A stretch of 64,000 nt of DNA from Treponema_I sp045599005 (GTDB lineage: Bacteria; Spirochaetota; Spirochaetia; Treponematales; Treponemataceae), in contig JAZRVF010000001.1 in assembly GCA_045599005.1 (NCBI GenBank), positions 1-64,000 of the forward strand, written 5' to 3'. The position numbers and the translations under genes were made by a program. Under the pieces are notes generated by a model. That model worked only from the letters and a program-made list of their open reading frames with translations. It was not told the origin of the DNA and did not search any database. The first letter of the stretch is position 1; the number at the start of each line of letters is the position of its first letter. Shown in pieces: positions 1 through 9,186 of the stretch.

Positions 1-57
1 ATAGTCTGTGCAGGAATATGTCTGCATATATTGTTTTATGAAAAAAGTTACGAAAAT

Positions 58-1532
58 GTAAAAAAAAACATGTTGCCTCCCGTCATGGTCTCCATTGAGA
101 ACTTGAGTTGTGCTGGCGCACAAGCAAGTTCTCAACAGAGCTCCCTGACTCCGGCAACATGTTTTTTCGCACTGGAGAGCGAGATAGGAGATGGAGAAAA
201 ACATGTTGCCTCCCGTCAAGATTTCTGTTGCTTAACCTGAGTTGTGCCTCGCACAAGCAGGTCGCAACAGAGGCCCCTGACTCCGGCAACATGTTTTTTA
301 GGCTGGAATACGAGATAGGAGATGGAGAAAAAACATGCTGCCTTCCGTCAGGATTTCTGTTGCTTAACCTGAATTGTGCCTCGCACAAGCAAGTTCTCAA
401 CAGAGGCCCCTGACTACGGCAACATGTTTTTTGGGCTGGAGAGCGAGATAGAAAATGTGAAAAAACATGTTCCCTTCCGTCAGATGTTCGTTGTTTTACC
501 TGAGTTGTGCTTTGTACAAGCAGGTACGCAACGCCCTCTCTGACTCCGGCAACATGTTTTTTGGTTGGAATACGAGATAGGAGATGGAGAAAAAACATGT
601 TGCCTTCCGTCAGGGTCTCCGTTGCGAACTTGAGTTGTGCTGGCGCACAAGCAAGTTCTCAACAGAGGCCCCTGACTCCGGCAACATGTTTTTTAGGCTG
701 AAAGACGAGATATGAAATGTGGAAAAAATATGTTGCATCCCGTCAGAGGTTCGTTGCTTTACCTGAGTTGTGCTTTGCACAAGCAGGCACGCAACGCCCC
801 CTCTGACTCCGGCAACATGTTTTTTCGCACTGGAGAGCGAGATAGGAGATGGAGAAAAAACATGTTGCCTTCCGTCAGGATTTCTGTTGCGAACTTGAGT
901 TGTGCTGGCGCACAAGCAAGTTCTCAACAGAGCCCCCTGACTCCGGCAACATGTTTTTTAGGCTGAAAATGAGATAGAAAATGTGAAAAAACATGCTGCC
1001 TTCCGTCAAGATTTCTGTTGCTTAACCTGAGTTGTGCCTCGCAAAAGCAGGTCGCAACATAAATCCTGACTCCGGCAACATGTTTTTTAGGCTGAAAACG
1101 AGATAGAAAATTGACAAAAAACATGTTCCCTTCCGTCAGATGTTCGTTGTTTTACCTGAGTTGTGCTTTGTACAAGCAGGCACGCAACGCCCACCCTGAC
1201 TCCGGCAACATGTTTTTTTGGGCTGGAAAGCGAGAAAAAGAATGTGGGAAAATGTCAGCCTTCCGTCAGGATTTCTGTTGCTTTACCTGAGTTGTGCCTC
1301 GCACAAGCAGGTCGCAACATAAATCCTTACTCCGGCAACATGTTTTTTCGCACTGGAGAGCGAGATAGGAAATGTAAAAAAACATGTTGTCTTCCGTCAT
1401 GGTCTTCGTTGTGAACTTGAGTTGTTCTTCGCACAAGCAAGTTCTCAACAGAGCCCCCTGACTCCGGAAACATATTTTTTAGTCTGGAAAACGGGATAAG
1501 TTAGGGGAAAAATTCCTGGTTTCTGTCATGGT
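58..1532. repeat. Tandem array of ~131-bp units with nested inverted repeats
   Basis: Eleven copies of the landmark CTGACTCCGGCAACATG (or one-base variants) start near 145, 277, 410, 540, 672, 803, 937, 1066, 1196, 1326 and 1458, so the period is 129-134 bp. A partial unit precedes the first and the last unit is decayed. Each unit holds two dyads. Hairpin 1 pairs a left arm ending in GGCAACATGTTTTTT with a right arm beginning AAAAAACATGTTGCC, closed outside by CTGAC/GTCAG, around a variable 25-30 base centre with the core GAGATAG. Hairpin 2 is centred on GAGTTGTGC...GCACAAGC with arms of three types. Open frames run through the array on both strands only because units lack stops; they have no start context and are not called as genes. 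The array ends about 100 bp before the HD-GYP gene. Function unknown. Confidence 0.9.
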
Positions 1533-1597
1533 CGGGCTCTTCTTTGGCCGGGGCGTTACGGGTTCCGAATCGGGTTCTGTGTGTCAGCAATATTCTG

Positions 1598-1626
1598 CTG
1601 AAATTTTTTTCCACATGTTGTAAAAT
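1598..1626 (+). promoter_or_regulatory. Predicted sigma-70-like promoter of the HD-GYP gene (leaderless)
   Basis: CTGAAA at 1598-1603, a 17-bp spacer, then TAAAAT at 1621-1626. The -10 ends 7 nt before ATG 1634, so the transcript would begin at or next to the start codon. No Shine-Dalgarno sequence precedes that codon. Confidence 0.4.
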
Positions 1627-1633
1627 GCATTTC

Positions 1634-3130
1634 ATGAACATCAGAAAAAGTGAGAAAGTCAAATTCAGTCTTGGTTATGGAATTATCATTGCGCTTGTGA
1701 ATTATCTTGGATTCCTGCTGCCTGGTACAGGAAATGTCCCTGTGGACCCATCGATGGAGTGGGAGGCCTGGTTTGCTTTCATGGACAGGAATTCGCTTCT
1801 TATTGACAGCCTCACGGTTGCAGTTTTTATGATTCCGGCTTTAATCTGCGTCATTTACATGATATGCAGTGAGGATAAACTTGCACGGCGAATGATCGAT
1901 CTTCCGCTGGCTTATTCAATCATCGGGTCTATGGGCTGGGTTCTCAGTTTTTTTCTTGAATCTGGAACACTTCTTGTGGTGAAAATTCGATATTCCGTCA
2001 AAATTTCTTCCATTATCTTCACTTCATTCATGTACATTCTTCAGGAAGGACTTTTCATCTTTGCCCTTGCGTTCCTGATCCTGGACTCAATCCACAGAAG
2101 ATTTTTCCTTCCCAGATATTTTCCTGAAGGAAAGCTTGGCAGAATCAGTGGAACACGGAATCCTTCAATCAATTTTCTCTCAGTTATATTCTATATTTCC
2201 GTCGGTTTTTTCCCGGTCTTTTTCCTTACGTCAACTCTAGTGAATATTATCAGCACTTATGGAATAACATTGGACCACGCGGTTTACATACTGATCGCTT
2301 TTATTGTGGTTTTCGGAATCATTTTGCTCATCATTTTTACGGGCACCATATCGGCCCCGCTCAGAAAACTTAAAGCCGCCGCCATGGAAGTGGAGAAGGG
2401 GAACTATGATGCTCACTGCAATGTTGTAAGTAACGATACCTTCGGTGATCTTGCGGATACCTTCAATGACATGATTGTGTCCCTTAAGGAGAAGTCCCGG
2501 AAAATTGTGGCCATACAGGACTCGGTGATCCGCGGAATGGCTGTTATGGTTGAAAGCCGTGACAACAGTACCGGGGGCCACATCAACCGTACCAGTGACT
2601 GTGTGAAGGTTTTTGTGGAAAAACTCCGCGGAACTGAGTCTTATGGAGGACTTTCCGAGTCTTTCTGCAGGAATATGATCAAAGCAGCGCCTATGCATGA
2701 TCTTGGAAAAATTGCGGTTGATGATGCGGTGCTCCGTAAACCGGGTAAATTTACTGATGAGGAATATGCAATAATGAAGCTGCATTCTTCAGAAGGGGCA
2801 AGAATTGTTGAAAACGTCCTCAAGGAAGTGGATGATGAGGAATTCAAGAGAATTGCCGTAAATGTTGCCCATTATCATCACGAAAAATGGGATGGAAGCG
2901 GCTATCCTACGGGTATTTCCGGGGAAGCGATTCCTCTTGAGGCACGGATCATGGCTTTTGCAGACGTTTTTGACGCACTGGTGAGCAGACGCTGTTACAA
3001 AGACAGTTTTTCCTTTGACAAAGCTTTTTCCATCATCGAAGAATCTTCCGGTTCCCATTTTGATCCGGAACTGGAGAAGATTTTTCGTGAATGCCGGAAT
3101 GATCTTCAGAATCTGTACAGCAGATATTGA
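1634..3130 (+). CDS. Membrane HAMP/HD-GYP protein, probable c-di-GMP phosphodiesterase
   Basis: About 498 residues. The first ~240 residues hold roughly six hydrophobic segments, followed by a HAMP-like stretch (around 235-290, ...SAPLRKLKAAAMEVEKGNY) and a C-terminal HD-GYP domain. The HD-GYP signature is intact: GGHINRTS, MHDLGK near residue 354, HYHHEKWDGSGYP near 417-423 and FADVFDAL. HD-GYP domains hydrolyse cyclic di-GMP with a metal centre, so this is likely an inner-membrane receptor linked to motility or surface behaviour. The frame is open upstream to 1544, and ATG 1625 is also possible; 1634 is chosen because a -10-like TAAAAT lies 7 nt ahead and no Shine-Dalgarno site supports either start. 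No GGDEF cyclase is present in the window. The ligand of the membrane part is unknown. Confidence 0.88.
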   Translation: MNIRKSEKVKFSLGYGIIIALVNYLGFLLPGTGNVPVDPSMEWEAWFAFMDRNSLLIDSLTVAVFMIPALICVIYMICSEDKLARRMIDLPLAYSIIGSMGWVLSFFLESGTLLVVKIRYSVKISSIIFTSFMYILQEGLFIFALAFLILDSIHRRFFLPRYFPEGKLGRISGTRNPSINFLSVIFYISVGFFPVFFLTSTLVNIISTYGITLDHAVYILIAFIVVFGIILLIIFTGTISAPLRKLKAAAMEVEKGNYDAHCNVVSNDTFGDLADTFNDMIVSLKEKSRKIVAIQDSVIRGMAVMVESRDNSTGGHINRTSDCVKVFVEKLRGTESYGGLSESFCRNMIKAAPMHDLGKIAVDDAVLRKPGKFTDEEYAIMKLHSSEGARIVENVLKEVDDEEFKRIAVNVAHYHHEKWDGSGYPTGISGEAIPLEARIMAFADVFDALVSRRCYKDSFSFDKAFSIIEESSGSHFDPELEKIFRECRNDLQNLYSRY

Positions 3131-3257
3131 AAGAGATTTTGAAAGCCTTCTGTCTGACATTTCTCCCTATACTAGAACAAAAGAGCCTTTTGTGGCATAA
3201 TTGTTAGGATTGCAGCCATTTACGCACACACGAATCTGGGCTGCTCGGAGGAATATT

Positions 3258-6200
3258 TTGTACAAACCGGTTGATCCAAAAGTAAGTTTTCCCGAACAGG
3301 AAGAAGAAGTACTGGCTTTTTGGGAAAAAAATGATGTTTTCAAGAAATCTGTAAGTCAGAGAGAGTCCGCACCTGAGTATGTTTTTTATGACGGACCTCC
3401 TTTTGCCACAGGACTGCCGCATTTCGGCCATTTTTTACCGAGTACAATTAAAGACATTATTCCCCGTTACCAGACAATGAAAGGCAAGAAAGTGGAGCGC
3501 CGCTTCGGCTGGGACTGCCATGGCCTGCCTGTAGAAAACCTTATAGAGAAAGAACTTGGCCTCAATTCCAAGACAGACATTGAAGCCTACGGAATCGATA
3601 AATTCAACGAAGCCTGCCGTGCAAGCGTTCTGCGCTACACAAAAGAATGGCGCCAGACAATCACCCGTCTTGGACGCTGGGTTGATTTTGACAACGATTA
3701 CAAAACCATGAACCCTGACTACATGGAATCCATCTGGTGGGTATTCAAGAGTCTGTGGGACAAGGGCCTTGTTTACGAAGGTCATTACATTCTGCCTACA
3801 TGTCCCCGCTGTGCCACACCGCTTTCAAACCACGAGCTTGCACAGGGCGGTTACAAGGATGTCCACGATCCTGCCATCACAATCCGTTTCAAAGTCCGTG
3901 AAGCCGGCCCGAAGACTGATGATCCTGACATGGCCAACGGGTGCACATATCTTCTGGCATGGACGACCACTCCCTGGACTCTGCCTTCAAACCTGGGTCT
4001 TACTGCAGGACCGGACATTGATTATGTTAAGGTTAAAGACGGTGATGAATATTACATTCTTGCAGAAAGCAGACTTTCTTCTTATTACAAGGATGTCTCC
4101 AAATGCGAGATTGTGTGGAAGAAAAAAGGTTCAGAACTGATTGATACACGTTATGAGCCTCTGTTCCCTTATTTTGCGGATCTGTACAATGCAAAGACTG
4201 TTGAAGATGAGGACGGCCCCGCTCATCCCGGTGCATTCCGTGTGTTCAATGCGGACTTTGTCTCTACAGAGGACGGTACCGGTATTGTTCATACAGCGCC
4301 CGGATTTGGTGAAGACGATAATGCTGTTTTCAAAGGCACCGGAATTCCGACAATCTGCCCTGTGGACAATGAATGCAAATTCACTTCCGAAGTCCCTGAT
4401 TACAAGGGACGCTTTGTTAAAGACTGCGACAAGGATGTCATGGACCGCCTTAAAGCAGAAGGCAAACTGGTAAAACGTGACCAGATTCTTCACGCTTATC
4501 CTTTCTGCTGGCGCTGTTCAAGCCCGCTGATCTACCGCGCTGTTGGAAGTTGGTTCGTGCGTGTGACCAAAATCCGTGACACGATGGTTGCCAACAACCA
4601 GAAGATCTACTGGCAGCCGGAGCACATCAAGAACGGACGCTTCGGAAAATGGCTTGAGAATGCACGTGACTGGGCAATCAGCCGCAACCGTTACTGGGGA
4701 AACCCGATTCCTGTATGGAAGTGTCCTGACTGCGGTGAGACTGTCTGTGTGGGAAGCCGTCAGGAACTTAAGGATCTGAGCGGAACTTATCCTGAGGATC
4801 TGCACAAGCACTTTGTTGATAATATTACTGTTCCCTGTAAATGTGGCGGAACAATGCACCGCATCCCCGAAGTTCTGGACTGCTGGTTTGAATCCGGTTC
4901 AATGCCTTATGCCCAGAATCACTATCCTTTCGAGAACAAGGAATACTTTGAGAAACACTTCCCGGCAAACTTCATTTCTGAAGGTCTGGATCAGACCCGC
5001 GGATGGTTCTATACACTTACAGTCCTTGCAAGCGCCCTCTTTGACAGACCGGCTTTTGAGAACTGTATCGTAAACGGACTGATTCTGGCTTCTGACGGCA
5101 AGAAAATGTCAAAGAGTCTCCGCAACTATACAGACCCCAACGAGGTAATCAAACAGTTCGGTGCTGATGCAATGCGCCTTTTCCTGATGCACAGTGCCGC
5201 AGTAAAAGCAGATGACCTTAAATACAGTGATGAGGCCGTTCGCGACATTCTGAAAGGAATCCTCATTCCTCTGTGGAACAGTTACAGTTTCTTCGTAACC
5301 TATGCAAACATTGACGGAATCACCGCAACAGGTCATGCTTTTGACAGTTCAAGCCCAGTGAATCCCTTGGACCGCTGGCTGATCTCCATCACTGAGAAAC
5401 TTGTCAAAGACGTGACCGAAGCTCTTGATTCCTACGACTTGAGCCGGGCAATTGATCCCATTGTTGCCTATATTGACATGCTCAACAACTGGTACATCCG
5501 CAGAAGCCGCCGCCGTTTCTGGAAAAGCGAGAATGACGGTGACAAAAATGAGGCTTACGAGGCACTTTATTACGCACTTAAAACTTTGTGCAAAGTCGCA
5601 GCCCCTGTCATTCCATTTATCACTGAGGCAATGTGGCAGAACCTGCGCACCGCTGAAGACAAGGAATCCGTCCATCTGTGCGATTACCCTGTCTACGCAG
5701 AGAGCAGACGCGATCTGAACCTGGAATTCAAGATGGATACTGTTCAGAAAGCTGTCTCCATGGGACGCAGTCTCCGCAGCCAGTATAACCTGAAAAACCG
5801 CCAGCCTCTCAAATCAGTTGAGTTTGTGACACGCAACCCTGATGAAAAAGCAGTTCTGATGGAAATGGATGATTCAATCCGCGAAGAGCTTAACGTAAAG
5901 AAAGTTGTGTTCCATGAACGAGAGGACGAACTGGTTGAATACAGCGCAAAGGCAAACTTCAGGACTTTGGGAAAAGAGCTTGGTCAGCTTATGAAGGAAG
6001 CCGCTGCAATCATTGCGGGGCTTGACCAGTCTTCGATCCAGTCAATTCTGGACGGTTCAACTCTGGTAACCGAAGTGGGCGGAAAGACTGTTGAACTTGA
6101 TGAGTCAAAAATCATTGTGACTCGTCAGGAAAAAGCCACTCTCAAAGTTGTAAACGATGGTACTCTTACTGTTGCTCTTGATTCAGAGATTACAGAAGAA

Positions 6201-6461
6201 CTGCAGCTTGAAGGTTATGTCCGTGACCTGGTCCGCGGTATTCAGAACCAGCGTAAGGAAAACGGCTACGAAGTTACTGACCGCATCAAAATTGTGGCCA
6301 ACGGTTCTGCAACTCTTAAGAAAGCATACGAAATGTTCGCCGATTATATCGCCAACGAGACACTGGCAGTTTCTACAGACTGGTCCGACGGTTCAATCGA
6401 CGGGGCTGTTTCTGTTGAGGCCGGCGAAGAAGTCTGGAGTGTAACTGTTGTACGCGCCTGA
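3258..6461 (+). CDS. ileS: Isoleucyl-tRNA synthetase, type 2 (eukaryote-like)
   Basis: Cytoplasmic class I synthetase of 1067 residues that charges tRNA-Ile. The HIGH motif appears as GLPHFGH near residue 50 and KMSKS as KMSKSLRNYTDP near 615. Cys-pairs typical of zinc knuckles occur (CPRC near 177, CWRC near 417, CPDC, CKCGG), as does the editing-domain text AWTTTPWTLPSN. The PHFGH form, overall length and C-terminal extension match the IleS2 class found in eukaryotes, many spirochaetes and mupirocin-resistant bacteria. The start is taken as TTG 3258, 6 nt after GGAGG at 3247-3251; the open frame reaches TTG 3201 but has no Shine-Dalgarno site there. The stop overlaps the start of the next gene by 14 bp, suggesting co-translation. 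Confidence 0.95.
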   Translation: MYKPVDPKVSFPEQEEEVLAFWEKNDVFKKSVSQRESAPEYVFYDGPPFATGLPHFGHFLPSTIKDIIPRYQTMKGKKVERRFGWDCHGLPVENLIEKELGLNSKTDIEAYGIDKFNEACRASVLRYTKEWRQTITRLGRWVDFDNDYKTMNPDYMESIWWVFKSLWDKGLVYEGHYILPTCPRCATPLSNHELAQGGYKDVHDPAITIRFKVREAGPKTDDPDMANGCTYLLAWTTTPWTLPSNLGLTAGPDIDYVKVKDGDEYYILAESRLSSYYKDVSKCEIVWKKKGSELIDTRYEPLFPYFADLYNAKTVEDEDGPAHPGAFRVFNADFVSTEDGTGIVHTAPGFGEDDNAVFKGTGIPTICPVDNECKFTSEVPDYKGRFVKDCDKDVMDRLKAEGKLVKRDQILHAYPFCWRCSSPLIYRAVGSWFVRVTKIRDTMVANNQKIYWQPEHIKNGRFGKWLENARDWAISRNRYWGNPIPVWKCPDCGETVCVGSRQELKDLSGTYPEDLHKHFVDNITVPCKCGGTMHRIPEVLDCWFESGSMPYAQNHYPFENKEYFEKHFPANFISEGLDQTRGWFYTLTVLASALFDRPAFENCIVNGLILASDGKKMSKSLRNYTDPNEVIKQFGADAMRLFLMHSAAVKADDLKYSDEAVRDILKGILIPLWNSYSFFVTYANIDGITATGHAFDSSSPVNPLDRWLISITEKLVKDVTEALDSYDLSRAIDPIVAYIDMLNNWYIRRSRRRFWKSENDGDKNEAYEALYYALKTLCKVAAPVIPFITEAMWQNLRTAEDKESVHLCDYPVYAESRRDLNLEFKMDTVQKAVSMGRSLRSQYNLKNRQPLKSVEFVTRNPDEKAVLMEMDDSIREELNVKKVVFHEREDELVEYSAKANFRTLGKELGQLMKEAAAIIAGLDQSSIQSILDGSTLVTEVGGKTVELDESKIIVTRQEKATLKVVNDGTLTVALDSEITEELQLEGYVRDLVRGIQNQRKENGYEVTDRIKIVANGSATLKKAYEMFADYIANETLAVSTDWSDGSIDGAVSVEAGEEVWSVTVVRA

Positions 6462-7419
6462 TTTTTCAAAAAGCAGGGTTCCGCATTTTCTGTGGTGCCT
6501 TGCTTTTGTACTGCTTTTTGCCGCCTGTTCCTCTGTGCCGAAAACGGCTCATCTTGCAGACCCTTATGTTCTGCTTGATCCGGATGCAGACCTGTATATC
6601 AGGATTGATGCGCTTCAGAACAGGCAGTTCCTCGATACACTGGTAACTTTTTTTGTACCTGATGCTTCCCAGAAAGACAAAGACAGACTGATTTCCTACA
6701 TGGAGACAATCTTTCTTTCTTTCAACCGGGACACAGGTAATATTCAGGTGGTTTCACAGGGTAATTTTCCTGTTCAGTATGCGGGCATGATTTTTACAGG
6801 TCGGAACGGCTGGCACAGGGAAAATTCCTGTTACATACACCAAAACGGACTTCAGGTCGCCTTTGTGGCGAAAGATCTGGCTCTGTTCGGTCTGAATCTG
6901 AGGAATGCGGAGGCCCGTGTTGTTCCTGAAATGGTTGCTGATTATTCGCGGCGGATTTTCACGCCGTTTTCAGCTCCAGTGATTATTCCCCAGAATGAGA
7001 AAGCCGCCGGAAGTGATGTTGCTGTTCCTTCTGCTGATGAATGGTTCGCAGGAAAAACTTCCACAGACGGAGACATCTGTTCCGTAAACGTTTTTATAAG
7101 ACACTATGAAGCCTTTGCTTTTGAAATCCTGGAATCAAAAATCACTCTGGGAATTGATGCTGTTGAAGCAGATCTCAGTATGAAAGAAAACAGTGATTTT
7201 GAGACCTCTGTCAGTCTTTTTATCAAAGACAGGCGGGTTGCAAAAGCGGCCGTTGCAATGCTTAAAATTGTCTGTTCCGGTTTCGGCATAAAAGCAGATA
7301 TCACGGCTTCAGGAAATCAGATTTTCCTGAGGAATTTTGATCTGGGACAGGAAAAAGTGATTCAGATGATATGTTCAACAATCGGAGATGCAAGTTTTAC
7401 CGTTGTTGACGGCAACTGA
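6448..7419 (+). CDS. Predicted lipoprotein of unknown function
   Basis: 323 residues starting at TTG 6448, inside the 3' end of ileS; there is no better start before the hydrophobic segment. The N-terminus has a short basic stretch, the hydrophobic run FLWCLAFVLLFAA and a lipobox LFAAC followed by SSVP, so it should be exported and lipidated at Cys about residue 27. The mature part is a mix of alpha and beta with no motif I recognise; it mentions no catalytic signature. A weak GGAG lies about 9 nt ahead of the start. Overlap with ileS suggests the same transcript, but no functional link to tRNA charging is implied. Confidence 0.72.
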   Translation: MYAPDFSKSRVPHFLWCLAFVLLFAACSSVPKTAHLADPYVLLDPDADLYIRIDALQNRQFLDTLVTFFVPDASQKDKDRLISYMETIFLSFNRDTGNIQVVSQGNFPVQYAGMIFTGRNGWHRENSCYIHQNGLQVAFVAKDLALFGLNLRNAEARVVPEMVADYSRRIFTPFSAPVIIPQNEKAAGSDVAVPSADEWFAGKTSTDGDICSVNVFIRHYEAFAFEILESKITLGIDAVEADLSMKENSDFETSVSLFIKDRRVAKAAVAMLKIVCSGFGIKADITASGNQIFLRNFDLGQEKVIQMICSTIGDASFTVVDGN

Positions 7420-7468
7420 TGATTGAAGAATCAGATTTTTATCTGCAGGTTTAAATATAGGAGAGGTT

Positions 7469-8536
7469 ATGAATTCAAAGATTGTATTGCGCGCAGAAGA
7501 TCTTGACGGTTATCTGACCGAACAGGACAACAAGTATTTGGCTGAAATGGACAGAATGTATGAACGTGCCCTCAATTCCTTTAAGGTTATTGCCGGTGGC
7601 GGATTCAGTTCAACATTGGCAAACGAAGAAAAAAAGGTGATCGATGTTTTCAATGAGATGGGAAACCTTATGCAGCAGATCTGCCATGAGGTTCCTGGAC
7701 TCAATGTTTTCTCTTTCGCAACAGAGGAAGAAAGTCATGCAGAGGCTTCACGGGTCATTGCAAAACTCCGTGACATCCGCACCGGACATGATGAATTCGT
7801 ATACTACACTCAGCGTGCCTATGAGATGCTGTTCCGTCTTGCATACACCGGAAAACACAGTGATAACAAGAATTATCTTGTTGTAAAGACTCCGGTTACT
7901 GTTCCTGTCCAGAACTACTCAGTTCATAAAATCCCTGACATTGACTATAAGCTGGAGAACACTGTCATGTGTGTGATGCTTCGCGGTGCTCTGCTTCCAT
8001 CAATGATCATGTCAAAAGAAATAGAGGAATATTCTTCTCACGGATACGTAACACCTTTTGCACTGTTCAAGATCAAACGTGATGAGTCCAAAAAAGAAAA
8101 CAATATGGAATATATCCTTGACCTGGACAAATCTTTCTTCAATCTTGAGGAACTTGACGGTAAAGACCTGATTTTTGCTGATCCTATGAACGCAACCGGC
8201 GGCTCTTTGGTCACTGTCGTGAAATATCTCCTTGATCAGGGCGTCAAACCCAAATCGATCAAATTCTTCAATGTTATTGCTGCTCTCAAGGGAAGCCTTC
8301 GTGTTGTGCGCGCTCTTGAAAACTGTTCATGTTACACTCTGTGGATGGATCCTGTGCTGAATGCTTCTGCTTACATCATGCCTGGTCTTGGTGATGCCGG
8401 TGACCGTCTTAACGGACGTGACACGGAGGAAACTCCACGTAACATTATCCAGCTGATCGCTGACTACGGTTCAAATGTGGCCGGCCTGTACCGTTCCCAG
8501 CTCCGCAAGATTGAACAGACAGTTCTGAGGAGATAA
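7469..8536 (+). CDS. Uracil phosphoribosyltransferase-like protein with N-terminal extension
   Basis: 355 residues; start ATG 7469 has a good Shine-Dalgarno (GGAGAGG). The C-terminal ~200 residues look like UPRT: the PRPP-binding loop appears as ADPMNATGGSLVTVV near residue 237, preceded by MLRGALLPS and followed by PGLGDAGDRLNG near 310, both UPRT hallmarks. UPRT makes UMP from uracil and PRPP in pyrimidine salvage. The usual enzyme is ~210 residues, so about 140 N-terminal residues are extra, predicted helical and of unknown role. It may therefore be a regulatory or altered-substrate member. It sits 1 base from the next gene, a TPR lipoprotein. Confidence 0.75.
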   Translation: MNSKIVLRAEDLDGYLTEQDNKYLAEMDRMYERALNSFKVIAGGGFSSTLANEEKKVIDVFNEMGNLMQQICHEVPGLNVFSFATEEESHAEASRVIAKLRDIRTGHDEFVYYTQRAYEMLFRLAYTGKHSDNKNYLVVKTPVTVPVQNYSVHKIPDIDYKLENTVMCVMLRGALLPSMIMSKEIEEYSSHGYVTPFALFKIKRDESKKENNMEYILDLDKSFFNLEELDGKDLIFADPMNATGGSLVTVVKYLLDQGVKPKSIKFFNVIAALKGSLRVVRALENCSCYTLWMDPVLNASAYIMPGLGDAGDRLNGRDTEETPRNIIQLIADYGSNVAGLYRSQLRKIEQTVLRR

Positions 8537-8537
8537 T

Positions 8538-9170
8538 ATGGACGGAAAGGCGCTTTGTTCTCAAAAAAAATTGATCGGGCGGGCATTTTTTGTTCTCCTC
8601 TGTTTTTTTTGCGGATCTGCGCCTTTTTCATGCAGAAGTCTTGATTCTGTGGTGATTGTTCCCAATGAAGGCAATGTTATGATGGATAATATCGCCACAG
8701 AATATTACAGTCTGGCAGAATCCTTCATGACTTCCAAAAAGTATGATTCTGCCGTGGAATATTACAGAAAAGTTGAATCCATCAGGGGTGAGAGTGCTCA
8801 GCTGTCTTACAAGATTGCGCGTGCTTATTCAATGAACAGTAAGTTTACTGCTGCGGAACCGATTTTTGAGAAACTGTATCAGGAAGACAGCCGTAATACA
8901 AACATCATGCTCTGTCTTGCTTATGTTTATGTAAAGAACGAAAAAACGAACAAAGCCCTTTCTCTCTATTCAAAGCTTTATAACAACAATCCCTATGATG
9001 CGCAGGTGTTAGCAAACTATGCGCTGGTTCTTATTGCACAGAATGATCTTGTGAATGCGGAACGGATGTTTAACGAACTTAAAACTGTGCAGCCTGAAAG
9101 CGCTGAAATTGAGAAAATTGAAAAACTTCTGAAAAAATCAAAACCCGCGGAAAGTGATTCCGAAAACTGA
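8538..9170 (+). CDS. TPR-repeat lipoprotein
   Basis: 210 residues, start ATG 8538 with GAGGAG a few bases upstream, one base after the stop of the UPRT-like gene. A basic N-terminus (KKLIGR), hydrophobic run FFVLLCFFCGSA and cysteine in PFSC near residue 32 suggest a lipoprotein signal, although the lipobox is loose. The body is made of about three TPR units (AEYYSLAESFMTSKKYDSAVEYYRKV-like, then KALSLYSKLYNNNPYDAQVLANYALVL-like), ending in a Lys/Glu-rich tail. TPR proteins act as scaffolds; partner unknown. It converges on the fli operon, separated by only 16 bp. Confidence 0.75.
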   Translation: MDGKALCSQKKLIGRAFFVLLCFFCGSAPFSCRSLDSVVIVPNEGNVMMDNIATEYYSLAESFMTSKKYDSAVEYYRKVESIRGESAQLSYKIARAYSMNSKFTAAEPIFEKLYQEDSRNTNIMLCLAYVYVKNEKTNKALSLYSKLYNNNPYDAQVLANYALVLIAQNDLVNAERMFNELKTVQPESAEIEKIEKLLKKSKPAESDSEN

Positions 9171-9186
9171 CCTGCTGGATTCTTCT

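Noticed and set aside
31..1448. Open frames of 60-170 codons on both strands inside the array
   Set aside because: They are translations of the repeat itself (recurring LTPATCF-like text) in overlapping frames of both strands, without ribosome sites.
58..1532. Array read as CRISPR or as integron attC sites
   Set aside because: Unit length (~131 bp), absence of unique spacers, and lack of Cas or integrase genes exclude CRISPR. The attC core sites RYYYAAC and GTTRRRY are not found in the right order, and no cassettes separate the units.
3204..3431. Minus-strand frames opposite ileS
   Set aside because: They are shadow frames of a strongly supported gene.
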